DNA from: an uncultured bacterium
GTDB taxonomy: Bacteria > Cyanobacteriota > Vampirovibrionia > Gastranaerophilales > Gastranaerophilaceae
Direction of reading: 5' to 3'
Assembly (NCBI GenBank): GCA_947365485.1
Contig: CANAXK010000086.1
Coordinates: 1-7,473, forward strand
Length of the DNA: 7,473 bases
Shown here one piece after another: positions 5,548 through 7,473 of this stretch; within the stretch, counting starts at the first letter, position 1; every line of letters begins with the position of its first letter. The notes beneath the pieces were generated by a model. The model was not told the origin of the DNA. It ran no database searches and saw only the letters and a program-made list of their open reading frames with translations. A program made the translations under genes and the position numbers.

Positions 5548-6123
5548 ATGAACGATATTCTAAATTCTATTGACGACGAACAACAACAGCCCTCCATTAT
5601 GGTGCCTATTGGCGATTTGGATGTTGCGGACGGTTCGCCGGATGCGGTTGATGAGCTTGCTATGGAGCTTGCAACAATCAAGCAGCCCGCAAAAAGAATT
5701 GCAATAATCGGTTCAAGAAACCTTGCTATCACTCACCAGCAAATGATTGAAACATTGACCACTGCGCTTGTAAGACAGGGCAACACAATCATTACTTCCG
5801 GCGGTTCTTGCGGTACTAACGCAGCAGCTATCCGCGGTGCTATGAAGTCAAACCCTGACAAACTGAAAGTTATTTTACCTCAAACTATCGGGCAGCAGCC
5901 TTCTGATGTGCAAGACCAGCTTATTGGTGTTCCGAACATTGTTGAACACGCTGACAGAGCTATGATGACACTTGCTGACGCTTCAAGAGTTTGTAACCGT
6001 GAGATTATTGATGACTGCAATCAGTTAATCTGTTTCCTTTCTCACACTAGTAAAACTCTTCACAGAGCCGTTGAATACGCCGAAGAAAATCACAAAGTAG
6101 TTACTGTATTTTATCTGGATTAA
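5548..6123 (+). CDS. DprA-like Rossmann protein, cyanobacterial 'DNA recombination-mediator protein A' type
   Basis: This 191-residue cytoplasmic protein consists of an acidic, probably flexible N-terminus (1-46) and a single Rossmann-type domain of the DprA/LOG superfamily (48-191). Landmarks are IAIIGSRNLAITH (51-63), IITSGGSCGTNAAAIRGAM (81-99), VILPQTIGQQPSD (108-120), CNREIIDDCNQLICF (149-163) and the closing VVTVFYLD. The Gly-rich TSGGSCGTN loop and the IGSR strand are the expected nucleotide/DNA-facing parts. True DprA (about 300-380 residues) has flanking SAM and winged-helix domains and loads RecA onto single-stranded DNA during transformation; both flanks are missing here. The whole pattern resembles the short cyanobacterial family annotated as DNA recombination-mediator protein A, whose function I do not know to be established. 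It is divergent from the helicase, and the HEAT-like gene follows after 5 nt, so the two are probably co-transcribed. Confidence 0.8.
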   Translation: MNDILNSIDDEQQQPSIMVPIGDLDVADGSPDAVDELAMELATIKQPAKRIAIIGSRNLAITHQQMIETLTTALVRQGNTIITSGGSCGTNAAAIRGAMKSNPDKLKVILPQTIGQQPSDVQDQLIGVPNIVEHADRAMMTLADASRVCNREIIDDCNQLICFLSHTSKTLHRAVEYAEENHKVVTVFYLD

Positions 6124-6128
6124 TAATT

Positions 6129-7304
6129 ATGGACTTAATAAAAAAACTCACGGGCAAGAATCCTGTTGAGTATGAAGAAGTTGCAAAAACACTTGTTGAC
6201 TCCTCTGATGTTAACCTCTTTTCTAAACTGGTTAAGCAGGATGATTTTCTGTTTGATTTTGTGAAAAACAACGTTGCAAAAAGGATTCAAAAAGCCTGCA
6301 ACAAAGATAATTACACAAACCTTCTAAACTTTCTGGACTACTATTCACCTTCATACGACACTATGATAGCAGAAGTTCTCTATGAGTTTGGCGGGGTAGA
6401 ACTTCTTCCAGTGATGAAAGAAATTTTTCTAGAAGAAAACGACAGCAAAAAAGCTTATGCTGCAAAATATTTTTCTTTTGTGGAAAAACAACTCATTCAG
6501 GATTTGCTTCCGATCTTGAGGCAGGCTGCGCGTTCCAAGTTTGAACCGCTTGCTATGAACTCAATCGAGGTTCTTTCAAAAATGGGAGATGATGTCTCCA
6601 AAAACGAGGCCCTCGAGAGATTAAATTCTTCAGACGAGTTTGAACAGTACGAGGCTGTTAAATTCTTGGTAAATTATCAGGCAAAAGACGAGTTGGATAA
6701 GATTCTTGAAGTGATGAAAAAATCTACGCTTTCAGAGAATATCGCATCAGAAATCCCGTATCTTATCCCTGTTGAAGAGCTTTTGAACAGGGATGTGGAA
6801 TCAGGTATTCTCGTTCTGTGCCATATTGTTAACGCGATTCCGGAAATTATTCCGGCAAGCGCGGTTATTGATTATAACCTGTTTGAGATTTTTGAAAACA
6901 TGTATATCTCAAACCTCACAAGCGCTTCTGCTGTGCTTCTTATGCTTGCAAAATCCAAGTTCAAGGAGCTTCTGGAAAACGACGAATACTTGTTCGACTG
7001 CGACAAGAATACAAAAGACGAAGTTGCTGCGGTAAACAATCTTTTGTCAGGCGTAAACAAACACAAGCTTGAAAGCCTGTTCTACGATGAATTGTATGAC
7101 GGAAGCGATTTTGTTTTCTTTGCCGTAGATTTTGTGGACAACATTGAAGAGCTTGAAACGCTTCTTGACAGCGAAAACCAGACTTTGATACTAAAAGTGC
7201 TGACTATTTTAAAAGAAAAACAGGTGCTGACATCTGCGCACAAGGAGCTTGCACTGAAAAATGTTACATCTGACGATATAAAAAACGTGATAGAAGTGCT
7301 TTAG
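6129..7304 (+). CDS. All-helical HEAT-like repeat protein
   Basis: This 391-residue soluble acidic protein is predicted almost entirely helical, with no signal peptide or membrane segment. Paired amphipathic helices are visible from about residue 85 onward (for example YEFGGVELLPVMKEIFLEEN, then AAKYFSFVEKQLIQDLLPIL, then PLAMNSIEVLSKMGDD), which is the spacing of HEAT/Armadillo solenoids. I recognise no specific family. Such solenoids usually act as protein-binding scaffolds; the partner is unknown. It begins 5 nt after the DprA-like stop. Its own Shine-Dalgarno is poor (only a GGA inside the end of the upstream gene), which suggests translational coupling. Its last bases overlap the stop of the convergent gene at 7301-7304. 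No enzymatic motif is visible. Confidence 0.75.
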   Translation: MDLIKKLTGKNPVEYEEVAKTLVDSSDVNLFSKLVKQDDFLFDFVKNNVAKRIQKACNKDNYTNLLNFLDYYSPSYDTMIAEVLYEFGGVELLPVMKEIFLEENDSKKAYAAKYFSFVEKQLIQDLLPILRQAARSKFEPLAMNSIEVLSKMGDDVSKNEALERLNSSDEFEQYEAVKFLVNYQAKDELDKILEVMKKSTLSENIASEIPYLIPVEELLNRDVESGILVLCHIVNAIPEIIPASAVIDYNLFEIFENMYISNLTSASAVLLMLAKSKFKELLENDEYLFDCDKNTKDEVAAVNNLLSGVNKHKLESLFYDELYDGSDFVFFAVDFVDNIEELETLLDSENQTLILKVLTILKEKQVLTSAHKELALKNVTSDDIKNVIEVL

Positions 7305-7473
7305 ATATAATCTGCGTTACCGAGTTCCAAAGCCTTGTTGAACTCTCTTACGAGCTCAGAAGATATCTTCCATTTAATCTTGCCGTCAGGGTACTTGATA
7401 TAGTGCGCTGTTGAGCACATTGTGGACACGTAACAGGCGTCTAAAACATTCATAAACGAGATGTCGACGCTCA
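7301..7473 (-). CDS. Unrecognised protein, C-terminal 56 residues
   Basis: An open frame enters from the right edge on the minus strand and ends at TAA (7303-7301), giving 56 residues. It includes SFMNVLDACYVSTMCSTAHY, a YPDGKIKWKISSE hairpin-like stretch and a terminal helix ending in KALELGNADYI. Codon use is ordinary for the window and the frame has no stops, so it is likely the end of a real gene. It has two cysteines (Cys13 and Cys19 of the fragment) and no motif I can assign. The TAA overlaps the TAG of the convergent HEAT-like gene (TTAG at 7301-7304), leaving no room for a terminator between them. Confidence 0.65.
   Translation of the reverse strand, partial: SVDISFMNVLDACYVSTMCSTAHYIKYPDGKIKWKISSELVREFNKALELGNADYI

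Noticed and set aside
5490..5732. 80-codon minus-strand frame overlapping the DprA-like start
   Set aside because: It lies antisense within the DprA-like coding region and its promoter, is Ser/Ile rich and has no family resemblance; it is a shadow frame.

Overview
The window looks like a piece of a Vampirovibrionia (Melainabacteria, most likely Gastranaerophilales) chromosome. The placement rests on three observations. Base composition is moderately AT-rich. The short Rossmann protein at 5548-6123 closely resembles the cyanobacterial-type 'DNA recombination-mediator protein A'. An MlaA-family protein implies an outer membrane. The placement is inference from remembered family patterns, with no database search behind it.

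Layout. Four minus-strand genes run right to left from about 5450 to 1: a UvrD/PcrA-type DNA helicase (2913-5450); a large secreted protein joining an MlaA/VacJ phospholipid-transport domain to an alpha/beta hydrolase (656-2830); a small basic protein of unknown function (164-577); and the first 37 codons of a radical-SAM tRNA methylthiotransferase of MtaB type (1-112), which starts at TTG and runs off the left edge. Two plus-strand genes diverge from the helicase: the DprA-like protein (5548-6123) and, 5 nt later, an all-helical HEAT-like protein (6129-7304). The 3' end of an unrecognised minus-strand gene (7301-7473) converges on the latter, and their stop codons overlap by 4 bp. There are no RNA genes, CRISPR arrays, insertion sequences or gene-free stretches over 300 bp.

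How the parts relate. The helicase and the DprA-like protein are both DNA-maintenance factors. They share a 97-bp divergent promoter region whose centre reads TATTATA, a symmetric -10 element that can serve both strands. The minus-strand genes look like separate short transcription units with possible read-through, because plausible -10 elements sit in front of three of them (mlaA fusion, small basic gene, mtaB).

Most notable. First, the MlaA-hydrolase fusion, which lacks a lipobox, has unusual cysteines, and carries a repeat-derived Pro/Glu/Gly linker between its two domains. Second, a perfect 11-bp inverted repeat in front of that gene: its promoter-distal arm lies between the -35 and -10, and its other arm covers the ribosome-binding site and start codon. 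Read-through RNA from the helicase could therefore hide the start, while RNA from the local promoter could not. Third, an 11-bp-spaced tandem repeat (ACTGTTACA twice) upstream of the small basic gene, arranged like an OmpR/PhoB-family operator.
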